A program made the translations under genes and the position numbers. Shown here one piece after another: positions 8,294-17,585 of a stretch of DNA of 64,000 bases. The DNA comes from Shouchella tritolerans (GTDB lineage: Bacteria; Bacillota; Bacilli; Bacillales; Bacillaceae_D), in NCBI RefSeq assembly GCF_025770735.1, contig NZ_JAODPB010000001.1, positions 124,001 to 188,000 of the forward strand, written 5' to 3'. Numbering within the stretch: position 1 is the first letter of the stretch; each line of letters starts with the position of its first letter. The notes beneath the pieces were generated by a model, which worked only from the letters and a program-made list of their open reading frames with translations, made no database searches and was not told where the DNA came from.

Positions 8294-8392
8294 CATTCCC
8301 TTCTGGTATCGTTGAAATTGAGGAAAAGCATTCCCAGTTCTCACTTTCTTCACATTTATTCGCTATACTGGCGAAAAAGGAGGCGAAAACTC

Positions 8393-9382
8393 GTGAACTG
8401 GAAGGCAGTTATGCTAGTGGCCTCGTTCTGTTTTTTGTTTGCCGGATGCGATCAGAAGTCGCTTCCGTTGCCTGAGGGAAATGAACCATACGCGGTTGTC
8501 ACCCATTTAAAAGAACCTGCTCTTGCTTTTCTAGAGAGTGGTCATAAACGCCCAGTAAGAACCGAGAAAATAGACGAGCCTTGGAGTAAAATTGTCAGTA
8601 TCCATTCCGGACGCATGGTCGCTTTAGCGCAAACAGGGACAAAACTTTTGGCCATTGACACCATCAGCGGAACCGTTGACGAACTTGCCCAGTTTGATGA
8701 AGCCGTGACCGCAATGACAGCGCTTCCTGGCCGTGACGCCGTAGCGGTAGCCGATACGGACAACAGTGAAGTCAAGTTGGTTAGTGTGGAACATGGCGAT
8801 GTAATGGGGACGTTTTCACTAGAGGGCTCCCCATCAGAGCTTTTGGCTGATGAAAGTGGACTGCTTTTTGTCCTATGTGCTGACAAAAGTGATGTTGCTG
8901 TATTTGATTTGGAGAAAATGGAACAAGTCATTTCTTTTCCAGTTAGCGAACGTCCAGCAGGGCTTTTTTTTGATGGCGAATTGCTATGGACTGGTGGGCA
9001 CGGCCCCACAGGCAACTTAAATAGCGCGATTCGCGGTTATGAAGTGGCATCAGGCGAGATGAAGGCTGAGATTGAAGTTGGGTTGATGCCGATCGCAATG
9101 ACAGGCAGTCGCAAGGAAAACGATTTTTATGTGGTCTCTCATGGCGACCATCACGTCTATAAAGTAAACCGTGCCACGCAAACGGTCGTTGCCAAAGCAG
9201 AAGTCGGGCAAAATCCTAATTATATTTATTTGTTTGGAAAAGAGTTGCTCGTAAGCAATTTTGACAGCGACACATTGTCCATATTGCAGAAGGACCCTTT
9301 TGAGTTGACAGATGAGGTGTCTGTCGGGGCAGGGCCCTATGCGATTTCCGTTGCCCCAGGGAGGGAAGAAGATGGGAGCTAA
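8393..9382 (+). CDS. YVTN/YncE-like beta-propeller lipoprotein
   Basis: The start is taken as GTG at 8393 because AAAGGAGG lies 8 bases upstream and the next residues form a signal peptide ending FAGC (lipidated Cys19); the frame is open further up but has no signal there. The 329-residue protein shows repeated blades such as VKLVSVEHGDVMGTFSLEG, VAVFDLEKMEQVISFPVSE and VYKVNRATQTVVAKAEVGQN, typical of YVTN/NHL seven-bladed propellers. It should sit on the outer face of the membrane. It overlaps the response regulator by 11 bases and heads a four-gene operon, so it may feed an extracellular signal to the kinase two genes downstream. Confidence 0.85.
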   Translation: MNWKAVMLVASFCFLFAGCDQKSLPLPEGNEPYAVVTHLKEPALAFLESGHKRPVRTEKIDEPWSKIVSIHSGRMVALAQTGTKLLAIDTISGTVDELAQFDEAVTAMTALPGRDAVAVADTDNSEVKLVSVEHGDVMGTFSLEGSPSELLADESGLLFVLCADKSDVAVFDLEKMEQVISFPVSERPAGLFFDGELLWTGGHGPTGNLNSAIRGYEVASGEMKAEIEVGLMPIAMTGSRKENDFYVVSHGDHHVYKVNRATQTVVAKAEVGQNPNYIYLFGKELLVSNFDSDTLSILQKDPFELTDEVSVGAGPYAISVAPGREEDGS

Positions 9383-10052
9383 AACAGTGCTAGTCGTTGA
9401 CGATGAGCCTGAGCTGCTTGAGCTTGTAGTTACCTATTTACGTAAAGAATCTTACCAGGCGCTGACAGCTGATAATGGCGCCGAGGCTCTTAAGCGGATT
9501 GAACAGGAAGCGATCGACTTGGTTATTCTTGATGTCATGATGGAAGGGATGGATGGCTTTCACGTTTGTGAGCGTATTCGGCAAAGGCATTCACTCCCTG
9601 TGATTATGCTGACAGCACGAGGCAATGAAGCTGATAAAGTCCGTGGCCTTAAAACCGGTGCCGATGACTACATGGTCAAACCATTTAGCCCAAAGGAATT
9701 AATGGCCCGTGTAGAGGCAGCGTTGCGCCGTGCGAATATGGATAAAAGGCGTGGCAGACGTCTTGTTTTTGAAGAACTTGAACTTGATAAAGACGGCCGG
9801 TCTGTAACCGTTGCTGGAACGCTTATTAGCCTGACAAGGCGGGAATACGAATTGTTGCTGTTTTTAGCTGAAAACGCGGGCCGCGCTTTTTCACGGGAGC
9901 ATTTATTTGAGCGAGTATGGACAGATACAGCTGCTAGTTCGTTGCGGACGGTCGACACGCATATTAAAACGTTGCGCTTAAAGCTTAATGGGGCGGGCCG
10001 TTTTATCGAAACCGTTTGGGGTGTCGGTTATAAATTTGGAGGAAGCGAATGA
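9372..10052 (+). CDS. OmpR/PhoB-family response regulator
   Basis: 226 residues. The receiver domain (1-120) has acidic pocket residues DDE at 10-12, phospho-acceptor Asp54 (VILDVMMEGMDG), LTARG and the conserved Lys in YMVKPF. A C-terminal winged helix (about 135-225: LTRREYELLLFLAENAGRAFSREHL, TVDTHIKTLRLKL, TVWGVGYKF) follows. Start ATG at 9372 has a GGGAGGGAAG site and overlaps the lipoprotein gene, so translation is coupled. It is the partner of the kinase that overlaps its stop by 4 bases (ATGA). Confidence 0.93.
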   Translation: MGAKTVLVVDDEPELLELVVTYLRKESYQALTADNGAEALKRIEQEAIDLVILDVMMEGMDGFHVCERIRQRHSLPVIMLTARGNEADKVRGLKTGADDYMVKPFSPKELMARVEAALRRANMDKRRGRRLVFEELELDKDGRSVTVAGTLISLTRREYELLLFLAENAGRAFSREHLFERVWTDTAASSLRTVDTHIKTLRLKLNGAGRFIETVWGVGYKFGGSE

Positions 10053-11467
10053 AGCCCTTGTCCATTGGTACAAAAATTTGGCTAGCCATTGGCACTGCCG
10101 CGTTGGCCTTTGTCGTCTCTGGTGGTTTTTTAATCGCGTTTTTGTATGAAAAGCTTTATGTAGACGAACAACTTGGACAGTTTATGGAAGAGGGCAGCGC
10201 CATTGTGTCCTTTTATGAAAAGGAAGGTTTGTCGGAAGAGCTATATGAACGAGTGGAGTGGGCGAATGAAAGAAGCCGGGCTCAATTTTTACTGACAGAT
10301 GATCCAATGGAATTGGCGAGCGGCGTCCCTTTTGCAGCCGATGAAGATGCACAGTTGATCACATTTGAGGAACGGCAAAGTCTGCTGGACGGCGAGACAG
10401 TTGTGATTCGTCGCGAACATCCTCGTTTTCAACAAGAGTTGCTAGGGATTGCCCTTCCGTTAATCAGTGAAAATAAATTAGAAGGCGCGATTTTTATTTC
10501 AATGCCATTAGCTGTTGTTTATGAGGCGTTTGTTGATATCCAGTGGGCGCTTTATGCAGCAGTGTTGTTTGCTGCTTTCTTTGTCATCGTTTCAGGCAAG
10601 CGCATGACGAAACATATTGTAGAGCCGCTAAGGGAAATGAAAGCAAGCGCCAAAGAAATGGAAAATGGCCATTTTTCAAAGCGTGTTGCTATTGGAAAAA
10701 GCCATGATGAGCTTGCGGAACTGGCTCATTCTTTTAATGAGCTTGCCAAATCATTAGAGCAAGTAGATCGAGAACGGAATGCGTTTCTGGCCAATGTTGC
10801 CCACGAGCTGAGAACGCCTTTAAGCTATATGATCGGCTATGCAGAGGGCATTCAGGAAGGTGTCATTGAAAGAAATAAAGGAATGGCCGTTATTGAAAAA
10901 GAGGCGAAGCGATTAGATCGCCTTGTCAATGACCTGCTTGATTTGGCTCAGCTAGAAGGCAACGATTACCGTCTAGACAAAGAGGCATTCCCATTTGCAG
11001 AGCTTGCTCGTGAAGCGGTAGCTACATTCGCTTGGCAAGCTGAACAAAAACACATCAAACTGGAACTTGAGTTGGATGAGGACAGCATTATTGATGCCGA
11101 TTGGGACCGAATGCAGCAAGTGTTAACGAACTTGCTCGCAAATGCAATTGCTTATTCTCCGCCTTTTACAACGGTTACAGTACGGATCATTTCAAGCAAC
11201 GGCTGGGCAGAATTGGTTGTTGAAGATGAAGGAGCTGGCATCCCTGAAGCAGACCTGTCGTCTGTACAAAAGCGTTTTTATCGGGTCAAGAAAGGCAGGA
11301 GCAGGCAGGACGGCGGTACGGGCCTGGGCCTTGCAATCGTGCAAGAGATTGTCGCCAAACATGGCGGCGCCTTTCAGCTAGTGTCACAAGAAGGGAAAGG
11401 CACAACAGCGACTGTACGCGTTAAAGAAGTCGATGTTGGCGCTTTTAAGGAAGGAGAACAAACATGA
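10049..11467 (+). CDS. HAMP-containing sensor histidine kinase
   Basis: 472 residues: a membrane helix at about 10-33, an extracytoplasmic sensor of about 130 residues, a second helix at about 163-183, a HAMP domain (about 184-240), an HisKA domain with phospho-acceptor His252 (ANVAHELRTPLSY), and an HATPase_c domain with LLANAIAYS (N box), DEGAGIP (G1) and GTGLGLAIV (G2). All catalytic motifs are intact. It overlaps the regulator by ATGA and the following YtkA-like gene by ATGA, so these genes are one tightly coupled transcription unit. The signal is unknown; the flanking lipoproteins point to an envelope signal. Confidence 0.93.
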   Translation: MKPLSIGTKIWLAIGTAALAFVVSGGFLIAFLYEKLYVDEQLGQFMEEGSAIVSFYEKEGLSEELYERVEWANERSRAQFLLTDDPMELASGVPFAADEDAQLITFEERQSLLDGETVVIRREHPRFQQELLGIALPLISENKLEGAIFISMPLAVVYEAFVDIQWALYAAVLFAAFFVIVSGKRMTKHIVEPLREMKASAKEMENGHFSKRVAIGKSHDELAELAHSFNELAKSLEQVDRERNAFLANVAHELRTPLSYMIGYAEGIQEGVIERNKGMAVIEKEAKRLDRLVNDLLDLAQLEGNDYRLDKEAFPFAELAREAVATFAWQAEQKHIKLELELDEDSIIDADWDRMQQVLTNLLANAIAYSPPFTTVTVRIISSNGWAELVVEDEGAGIPEADLSSVQKRFYRVKKGRSRQDGGTGLGLAIVQEIVAKHGGAFQLVSQEGKGTTATVRVKEVDVGAFKEGEQT

Positions 11468-11892
11468 AGCAACGATGGTTAACAGCAACAGTACTTGGTA
11501 TTGTCGCATTAAGCGGTTGTTCTGAGAAAGAGGAAACGCCTTCACTGTCGGCAGAAGCAATCGAGGTTGCTTTTGAAATGGCAGAAGAACAGCCTGTACT
11601 TGAAAACATTGTCCTTGAGGCGAAAGTCACTCAAGGAGACGAGCCTGTCGATGATGCAGAGGAAGTCGTCTTTGAAGTGTGGCCTTATGACGATAGGGAG
11701 GAATCGGACTTCCATGAAGCAAGCCATGCTGAATCAGGTTTATACCAAACGCCATTAGCGCTAGAGGAAGCGGGAATTTATATGGTACAAGTCCATGTGA
11801 CTGCTCGAGGCATGCACGTCATGCCTACTCAGCCTTTATTTGCTGGAGAAATAAGCGAAAGCGAGATCGAACAGTTTGAGGAAGGAAATTAG
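11464..11892 (+). CDS. YtkA/FixH-like lipoprotein
   Basis: 142 residues with a lipobox ALSGC (Cys19) and a single beta-sandwich domain: VLEAKVTQGDEPVDDAEEVVFEVWP, ESGLYQTPLALEEAGIYMVQVHVTARGMHVMP. The pattern matches the YtkA-like/FixH family, often found near copper- or redox-related genes; the His and Met residues near the end (ARGMHVMPTQP) could bind metal. It is the last gene of the propeller-lipoprotein/regulator/kinase operon. An accessory sensor role is inferred from position only. Confidence 0.75.
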   Translation: MKQRWLTATVLGIVALSGCSEKEETPSLSAEAIEVAFEMAEEQPVLENIVLEAKVTQGDEPVDDAEEVVFEVWPYDDREESDFHEASHAESGLYQTPLALEEAGIYMVQVHVTARGMHVMPTQPLFAGEISESEIEQFEEGN

Positions 11893-11983
11893 GTCCCAAT
11901 TAAATGCTCCCCCTGGAGTGGAGGGCAGTCCTTTTATGTTTATACATATAAATCACAAAGGGCGAATTCTGTGAGGGGGAGAA

Positions 11984-12382
11984 GTGGAGATGACAACGTT
12001 TTACTCGGCTTGTGAACAAGTAGGGGTGATTCTCGGGCAGAAGCCAACACATCAAACTGGCGTCTGCTCGGTCGATATTCCAAGAAGCTTACATGCAACC
12101 ATTCAAGGGAGGCCAACAAAAGCCAGCCTCCATATTGGCGTCACGTTTGAAGCATTGGACCAAAATGGCACGGCATTGAATTTAGCAGAAATGGTGCTGT
12201 TGCAGGAAGAAGTGCCCGTTGTCGTCCGTGGGCTGGCAGAGCAAGGCGTCATTATTAGCGCGATCCACAACCATTGGCTTTTTACTGACCCTGTCCTAAT
12301 GTATGTACACGCCCAGTCAGTGGAAGAACCGGCTTCTTTTTCACAAAAGATGAGCAACGTGCTTCGTCATATTGCGATTTAA
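11984..12382 (+). CDS. DUF1259 domain protein
   Basis: 132 residues, with VDIPRSLHATIQGRPTKAS, EVPVVVRGLAEQGVIISAIHNHWL and DPVLMYVHAQSVEEP; the SAxHNHWL and MYxHA motifs are those of DUF1259 (LppY/LpqO-like). No signal peptide, so this copy is cytosolic. Start is either GTG 11984 or ATG 11990; a GAGGGGGAG site serves both. It follows the sensory operon by 91 bases in the same direction and may belong to it. Function unknown. Confidence 0.75.
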   Translation: MEMTTFYSACEQVGVILGQKPTHQTGVCSVDIPRSLHATIQGRPTKASLHIGVTFEALDQNGTALNLAEMVLLQEEVPVVVRGLAEQGVIISAIHNHWLFTDPVLMYVHAQSVEEPASFSQKMSNVLRHIAI

Positions 12383-12395
12383 CAGCCAAGCGCCT

Positions 12396-12665
12396 TTAGC
12401 TTTCGAAAAATTGGTTGCACGCTTGTGCGGCGTCAATGTCCTTTTGTGTTAGTTTCCCTTCATCGACTGTTGTCCACTTTATCGAAACAGCCGTATGGTC
12501 AATCGTGATGACAGGATGGTGCTGGGCGCCTTCTGCATAAGCGGCAACGTTCTGCACAAAATCAATTCCTTTTAAGAAATGGTCAAATGTAAAAGTGCGC
12601 CAAAGCGTTTCCTCTTCAACCGTCCAGCCAGGTAGCGCTTTGGCTGTTTTTTTAATTTGGCTCAT
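12396..12665 (-). CDS. phhB: Pterin-4a-carbinolamine dehydratase
   Basis: 89 residues: LPGWTVEEETLWRTFTFDHF, AEGAQHHPVITIDHTAVSIKWTT and the closing acidic helix are the whole PCD/DCoH fold, with the active-site pair in QHHP. It dehydrates 4a-hydroxytetrahydrobiopterin, recycling the pterin cofactor of aromatic-amino-acid hydroxylases. Of two possible ATGs the inner one (12665) is preferred, because the GGAGGAGG site abuts the outer one with no spacer. No hydroxylase gene is nearby, so its partner is not in view. The gene symbol is used by family, not by proven orthology. Confidence 0.85.
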   Translation of the reverse strand: MSQIKKTAKALPGWTVEEETLWRTFTFDHFLKGIDFVQNVAAYAEGAQHHPVITIDHTAVSIKWTTVDEGKLTQKDIDAAQACNQFFES

Positions 12666-12745
12666 TGACATCCTCCTCCTCCCCTTTATATACCTAACTA
12701 TTGTTGCTTGTTAAACGTTAAATTTAGGCAGTGTATTCCTTTGCC

Positions 12746-14077
12746 TTATAAGAAAAACTGGGCAATGAACACGAGAAGGATTGTAGCGGGTACGAGCGTA
12801 CGCATAAGAAAAAGCCAAAAAGGGGCAACACGGCCAACAGGCCCCGATGCTATCTGAAATTGATGAAACAATAGGTCGCGTTTGATTTTATAGCCAACGA
12901 ATAAAGCGATAAGCAAACAACCGACGGGAAGCATGATATTGGATACAAGCAAGTCGGTTAAATCAAACACCGTTTTCTCTTCCCAAGCAAACCCGCTTAA
13001 AAGTCCTGCCGATAATGCAGAAGGAATGGCTGCAATAATGACGACAACACCGCTTCCAATGGCAACATGGCGACGGTTCCAGCCTTTGTTTTGGGTAAAT
13101 GCAGAAATGATAATTTCCAACAAACTTAAAGACGAGGTAATGGTCGCAAAGAAAAACAGCAATAGAAACAAGGTTAAAAATAGAGCACCGAAAGGCATTT
13201 GTGCAAAAATGGCAGGCAGTGCGATAAACAACAGGCCTGGCCCAGAGGCTGGCTCAATGCCATAGGCAAAGACAATTGGAAAAATCGCAAGCCCAGCCAA
13301 TAAGGAGACAAATATGTTCATCGCTGCCACGTACGCAGCCGAGCCTGGCAAACTTTGCTTGTCTCCCAGATAGGAACTGTATGTCACCATACAAGAGAAG
13401 CCAACTGCCAGCGAGAAAAACGATTGACCCAGTGCTTCCAGCAAGCCTGGCGCGGTTATTTTTGAAAAGTCAGGCTGTAGGAAAAAACGAACTCCTTCCA
13501 TCGCGCCTTCAAGGGAGAGGCCACGAAAAATAATAATAAGCAAGAACAAAAACAAAAGCGGCATTAAGTACTTGTTAGCCCGTTCGATCCCGTTTTTAAT
13601 GCCAAAAGACAACACGACGACATTAAGGGACATGAATACCACAAGACCGAGTATGCTAGACCAAGGGCTGGCGGTAATACTGACAAACAACTGCTCGTAA
13701 TCGCGTCCATCGGCCAGGACAAAATTGCCAAACGATAAGAGCACGTAAAGCAAAATCCAGCCGCCAACGACCGCATAAAACGTCATCAGCAAAAAGCATC
13801 CGACAACGCCAAAACGCCCAATCCAAGACCACGCTTTGCTGTTGACAAGCTTCGGGTAAGCCGATACCGCCTCCCGCTTTGCGCCACGGCCAATGACAAA
13901 CTCGGCAATAAGCAGCGGCAGACCAATGAAAACGGTAAATAAAATAAATAAGAGAAAGAATGCGCCCCCACCATTTGTCCCCGTTAAATAAGGAAAGCGC
14001 CATAGAGCGCCAAGCCCAATTGCAGCGCCCGCAGAAGCGAGTATAAAACCGATTTTAGATGTCCACTGTTCACTCAT
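12746..14077 (-). CDS. Sodium:neurotransmitter symporter family (NSS) transporter
   Basis: About 443 residues from MSEQWTSKIGFILA, the usual start of bacterial NSS proteins; the frame is open 20 codons further up, but neither start has a strong ribosome binding site. GAAIGLGALWRFPYLTGTNGGGAF is TM1 with the Na+/substrate-binding unwound region, and about 10-11 further helices follow. The family takes up amino acids (Leu, Trp, Tyr) with Na+ and fits an alkaliphile that lives on sodium motive force. It stands alone. Confidence 0.88.
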   Translation of the reverse strand: MSEQWTSKIGFILASAGAAIGLGALWRFPYLTGTNGGGAFFLLFILFTVFIGLPLLIAEFVIGRGAKREAVSAYPKLVNSKAWSWIGRFGVVGCFLLMTFYAVVGGWILLYVLLSFGNFVLADGRDYEQLFVSITASPWSSILGLVVFMSLNVVVLSFGIKNGIERANKYLMPLLFLFLLIIIFRGLSLEGAMEGVRFFLQPDFSKITAPGLLEALGQSFFSLAVGFSCMVTYSSYLGDKQSLPGSAAYVAAMNIFVSLLAGLAIFPIVFAYGIEPASGPGLLFIALPAIFAQMPFGALFLTLFLLLFFFATITSSLSLLEIIISAFTQNKGWNRRHVAIGSGVVVIIAAIPSALSAGLLSGFAWEEKTVFDLTDLLVSNIMLPVGCLLIALFVGYKIKRDLLFHQFQIASGPVGRVAPFWLFLMRTLVPATILLVFIAQFFL

Positions 14078-14130
14078 ACGATTGCTGGCTTTGCAGCAGT
14101 CACCTGCCTTATTATGTATTGTTTTCCACT

Positions 14131-14306
14131 TTACCATAGAAAAGCGAATTTGCCGAGAACCGTTTTGGGACGAGTCACATGATTAGGCACGTCAATGGTA
14201 GAGTTGGCAACGACGAAAGGGATATCGTAGAGGAGAGGGATAATGAAAGAAGCACATCCAGGGCGTACTTTTTCCATTATCTCAGCATACTGCTTTATAA
14301 ATAAAG
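14131..14306 (-). pseudogene. Possible C-terminal remnant of a solute-binding protein
   Basis: A frame with no start of its own reads LFIKQYAEIMEKVRPG, IIPLLYDIPFVVAN and a short tail, ending at 14131. The pattern of a helix followed by IPLLYD and a short strand recalls the C-terminus of family-5 peptide-binding lipoproteins. It is wedged between two real genes and has no upstream part. Weak; it may be chance. Confidence 0.25.
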
Positions 14307-14308
14307 GC

Positions 14309-15091
14309 TTATCGCTCAGCCTGCTTCTCGGCAATCCATAACGTCCAACGATCCTTCTCAACGATCGGGCCGTCCTGTTCGAGTGACGTATCAATCACAT
14401 GTACAAGTTTAGCCAATTCCTGGTCAGAAAGCTGATGTAAAATCGAGCGCCCTTTCCGTTTCGATAGATCAACGAGAAGTTCCTGCTTGCTTGGATGGAT
14501 CGCCCGTGTCTCCCATAACGTTTCCTCATGCAACAATAAAAAGCCGTTAGAATGGAGAGCTTGGCGAACGTAAGCGCTAGAAAAACGGCGTTTTGCTTCT
14601 ATTTTCCTCAGGCGTGGGAAGGCAGAAAAAAAGTAGCCACGTACATGCTCAGTGCTTCCGGGAAGAAAGCAATCGTCAAGCGTACGGTTTTGAATAATAA
14701 ACAGGCCACCACTTGTTAATGTCCGCGCCGCTTCTTGAAAAAAAGGCTGCACGCTTGGCAAATGGTGAATGAGCGCTCTTGCCAAAAGCAAATCAGTCGA
14801 TTCGCTTGCGAGAGGAAGGTCCTCACAATCCCCTTTTCTAAGCTCAATTTGTTGAAACTCCCGGCATGCTTTTTTGGCGTCAGCGAGCATTTGCGCCGAC
14901 GAATCGACACCGATGACATGAGGAATACCGATCATTGCCAGCGCTCGTGTGTAGATTCCTCCACCACAGCCAATGTCAGCGGCAATATCGATGTGTTTCC
15001 TTGACAGATGGCTGGCAATAGTCGTAAGCCACCGTGAATCGGTATTGCGGCCGCTATAGCTGTTTTGGTTGCGCTTATCATGGAAATCCAT
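14309..15091 (-). CDS. Class I SAM-dependent methyltransferase
   Basis: 260 residues. Motif I is DIGCGGGIYTRAL (about 39-51), followed by VIGVDSSAQML (motif II) and a GDCEDLPLASESTDLLLARALIHHL segment, the UbiE/Methyltransf_11 pattern. The C-terminal third (about 180-260) is a helical cap. A GCAAGGAGG site precedes the ATG. Substrate not predictable; monocistronic. Confidence 0.8.
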   Translation of the reverse strand: MDFHDKRNQNSYSGRNTDSRWLTTIASHLSRKHIDIAADIGCGGGIYTRALAMIGIPHVIGVDSSAQMLADAKKACREFQQIELRKGDCEDLPLASESTDLLLARALIHHLPSVQPFFQEAARTLTSGGLFIIQNRTLDDCFLPGSTEHVRGYFFSAFPRLRKIEAKRRFSSAYVRQALHSNGFLLLHEETLWETRAIHPSKQELLVDLSKRKGRSILHQLSDQELAKLVHVIDTSLEQDGPIVEKDRWTLWIAEKQAER

Positions 15092-15431
15092 TTGGAAAGC
15101 CTCCTTGCCCTTTTCTTTTAGCGTACAACAGCCAGCCGCGTGTAGATAGGACCGATTTTGAATAGGAGGCGATAAGAAAATGTTTCGTCATTGAATGATG
15201 TATGTTGGTCAAGCTCAATAAATCGTTTCGAGAAACTTATGGTAAAGGAAGGGATGGCTCAGTGTTATGTAGAAGGTAGCAGCAGGGGGCATAGAAACTC
15301 TCTCTTTGACTTATTTATCTTGCTCTTTTCGTAAACGTTGTTCCTTTTTAAGTTGAATCAATACACTCATTCCTATTTTTATATGGTAAGATAGGAATGT
15401 ATGTTCGTTTTGCGAGAGGGGTTCATTTAAG
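15092..15431. other. Intergenic region, divergent promoters expected
   Basis: About 340 bases between two divergently read genes. No coding frame, repeat or clear promoter was found apart from AT-rich stretches before the nucleotidyltransferase pseudogene (TATGGTAAGAT near 15382). Confidence 0.3.
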
Positions 15432-16000
15432 ATGTTACAGAATAAAGAGGATGTCATAAAGCTCATTCATAGTGATGAAAAAATGATGGAAATCATTAAG
15501 GCTGCAAGCTCCCTTGATTTACCTGATTGGTGGATATGTGCAGGGTTTGTACGGTCTAAAATTTGGGATACGTTACACGGCTTTAATGATAGAACGAAGA
15601 CACCAGATGTGGATGTTATTTATTTTGATAACACCAACATCGACGAGAATGTCGAAAAAGGATTAGAGGGCAGTTTGAAACACTTGATGCCTGATATCCC
15701 TTGGTCTGTTAAAAATCAAGCAAGAATGCATGTCTTGTCTTGAATCATTTTTCGCCTTATACGTCTTCAGAAGATGCGATTTCAAAGTTTCCAGAAACTG
15801 CAACTGCTTTAGGCGTGAAGTTAGACAAAGACGATCATTTGGTTCTTGCTTCTCCTTGTGGGATAGAAGATGTCCTCCATTTAGAATGAAAACCGACCCC
15901 ATATTTTACTGAGACAAAAGAACGAGCTGCCATTTATAGGGAGCGGATGATGAAAAAGAACTGGAAGGCTATTTGGCATAAGCTTAAAGTTCACTATTAA
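15432..16000 (+). pseudogene. Nucleotidyltransferase-family protein, frameshifted
   Basis: The first 101 codons read a DUF925-type nucleotidyltransferase: ICAGFVRSKIWD and PDVDVIYFDN (metal-binding DVDV) are typical. A frameshift near 15735 cuts it short. The next frame continues without a break in homology-like sense (NHFSPYTSSEDAI, FPETATALGVKL, SPCGIEDVLHLE), then hits an in-frame TGA, then KPTPYFTETKERAAIYRER and a basic end. The whole would be about 189 residues, the family's usual length. Two lesions make a sequencing slip less likely than true decay. Confidence 0.85.
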
Positions 16001-16271
16001 ATAAACTATTCAAGAGGAGGATAGATGGGAGCTTGCGCTTAGTTCGGTAATGAAGGCTTCTTTTCTGAGTAGTATGCTTTTTCTCCTTTTATTTTTGAGC
16101 GAAAAGACACGGGCGTGTTTTACGTCATTTATGCAATGTAAGCGCAACCAACCGCCTGCTAGGAAAAGGTGGAAATAGACAGTGGGGAAAAGCTATGTTA
16201 GAATCATTTTTGCTGCCGTCAACTAGTGCAGTAATATGTCAGATAATTGCATTTTTCAGAAAGGGATTGTT

Positions 16272-17579
16272 ATGGAGTCAACAGGAAGGATTTCAAACAA
16301 AGAAATATTTTTTATTGGTCTCATGCTATTTTCTCTTTTCTTCGGCGCTGGAAATTTAATTTTTCCGCCGGAATTGGGGCTGAACGCTGGTGAGCATGCA
16401 TGGCCTGCCATAATTGGGTTTTTAATTTCGGGCGTAGGGCTGCCGATCCTAGGTGTGCTTGCGATTACGTATATTGGCAGCTCCGATGCGGAAGGGTTAA
16501 GCAGGCGTGTTCATCCTAAATTTGCGGTAGCGGTGACAACGTTGGCGTACTTTACCATTGGCCCGCTGTTTGCTGTGCCGCGGACGGGAACGGTATCTTA
16601 TGAAATGGCGATTGTGCCATTTTTAACGAATGGCGGAAGTTCGCTTTCCCTTTTAATCTTCACATTAATTTATTTTGCGATCGTTTATGCGCTTGCCCTG
16701 AATCCGGGGAAATTTGTTGATCGCATCGGGAAAATCATCACGCCTTTTTTGCTGCTTGTCGTTTTTACATTGTTAGCCGCGGTTGTGTTCGGGCCACTAG
16801 GCACATACCAGGCCCCAACCGAAGCATATACAAGTTATCCGTTATTTAAAGGAATCACAGAAGGCTACTTGACGATGGACACGATTGCCTCCATTGTGTT
16901 TGGTGTCATCGTTGTTAAAGCGATTGAAGACAGAGGTGGGAACAATCGGTTATTGGTCCAAAAAGCAGCGTGGAAAGCAGGGCTTGTGGCTGCGGTTTGT
17001 TTAGGGACCGTTTATGCAGGACTCGGTTATCTAGGTGCGACTAGCGCAACTGCGATTTCCGCGCAAACGGGCCCTGAAATCCTTGCAGCTGTATCCAATG
17101 CGTATTTTGGCGTTTATGGAAATGTGATTTTAGGCCTTGCGCTCTTATTTGCTTGTATTCCGACAGCGACAGGGCTGATTTCTTCATGTGCGATTTATAT
17201 TAATAGACGGTTTCCGCGTCTTTCTTATTCATCGCTTGTGTTGGTGTTTACGTTATTGAGCCTTGTTATTGCCAATTTTGGCTTGGCAAATGTGATTTCG
17301 TTGTCAGTGCCGGTGCTCCATTTTATTTATCCGATTATTATGGTGCTCATTTTTCTTGCTTTTCTGGATAAAATGATTGGTGAAAGACGCTCTATTTACC
17401 AATTTGCTGTCTTGTTTACCGGAATCGTAAGCTTAAACGACGGCTTGCTAGCTGCAAACCCAGATTGGGGCTATCTCGGCTTTCTAGCGTTGCCGTTTGC
17501 CGAACTTGGATTAGCTTGGGTGGTTCCCGCCTTGCTCGGGGCAGTAATTGGTTTTGTTGTTTCGTTGTTTCAAAAATAA
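16272..17579 (+). CDS. brnQ: Branched-chain amino acid:cation symporter BrnQ
   Basis: 435 residues, about 12 helices. MLFSLFFGAGNLIFPPELG and the later helix pattern are diagnostic of the LIVCS/BrnQ family, which takes up Leu, Ile and Val with Na+ or H+. The start ATG at 16272 follows AAAGGG; the frame is open 12 codons further up without a site. Length is standard. A hairpin within a short repeat follows the stop. Confidence 0.92.
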   Translation: MESTGRISNKEIFFIGLMLFSLFFGAGNLIFPPELGLNAGEHAWPAIIGFLISGVGLPILGVLAITYIGSSDAEGLSRRVHPKFAVAVTTLAYFTIGPLFAVPRTGTVSYEMAIVPFLTNGGSSLSLLIFTLIYFAIVYALALNPGKFVDRIGKIITPFLLLVVFTLLAAVVFGPLGTYQAPTEAYTSYPLFKGITEGYLTMDTIASIVFGVIVVKAIEDRGGNNRLLVQKAAWKAGLVAAVCLGTVYAGLGYLGATSATAISAQTGPEILAAVSNAYFGVYGNVILGLALLFACIPTATGLISSCAIYINRRFPRLSYSSLVLVFTLLSLVIANFGLANVISLSVPVLHFIYPIIMVLIFLAFLDKMIGERRSIYQFAVLFTGIVSLNDGLLAANPDWGYLGFLALPFAELGLAWVVPALLGAVIGFVVSLFQK

Positions 17580-17585
17580 TCATCT

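Noticed and set aside
8542-9015. 157-codon minus-strand frame opposite the propeller lipoprotein
   Set aside because: Serine-rich, without a site or family pattern; the plus-strand gene is convincing.
14307-14394. Upstream part of an 87-codon frame overlapping the end of the methyltransferase gene
   Set aside because: It lies in another frame of the methyltransferase coding sequence; only the part beyond its stop was kept, with low confidence.
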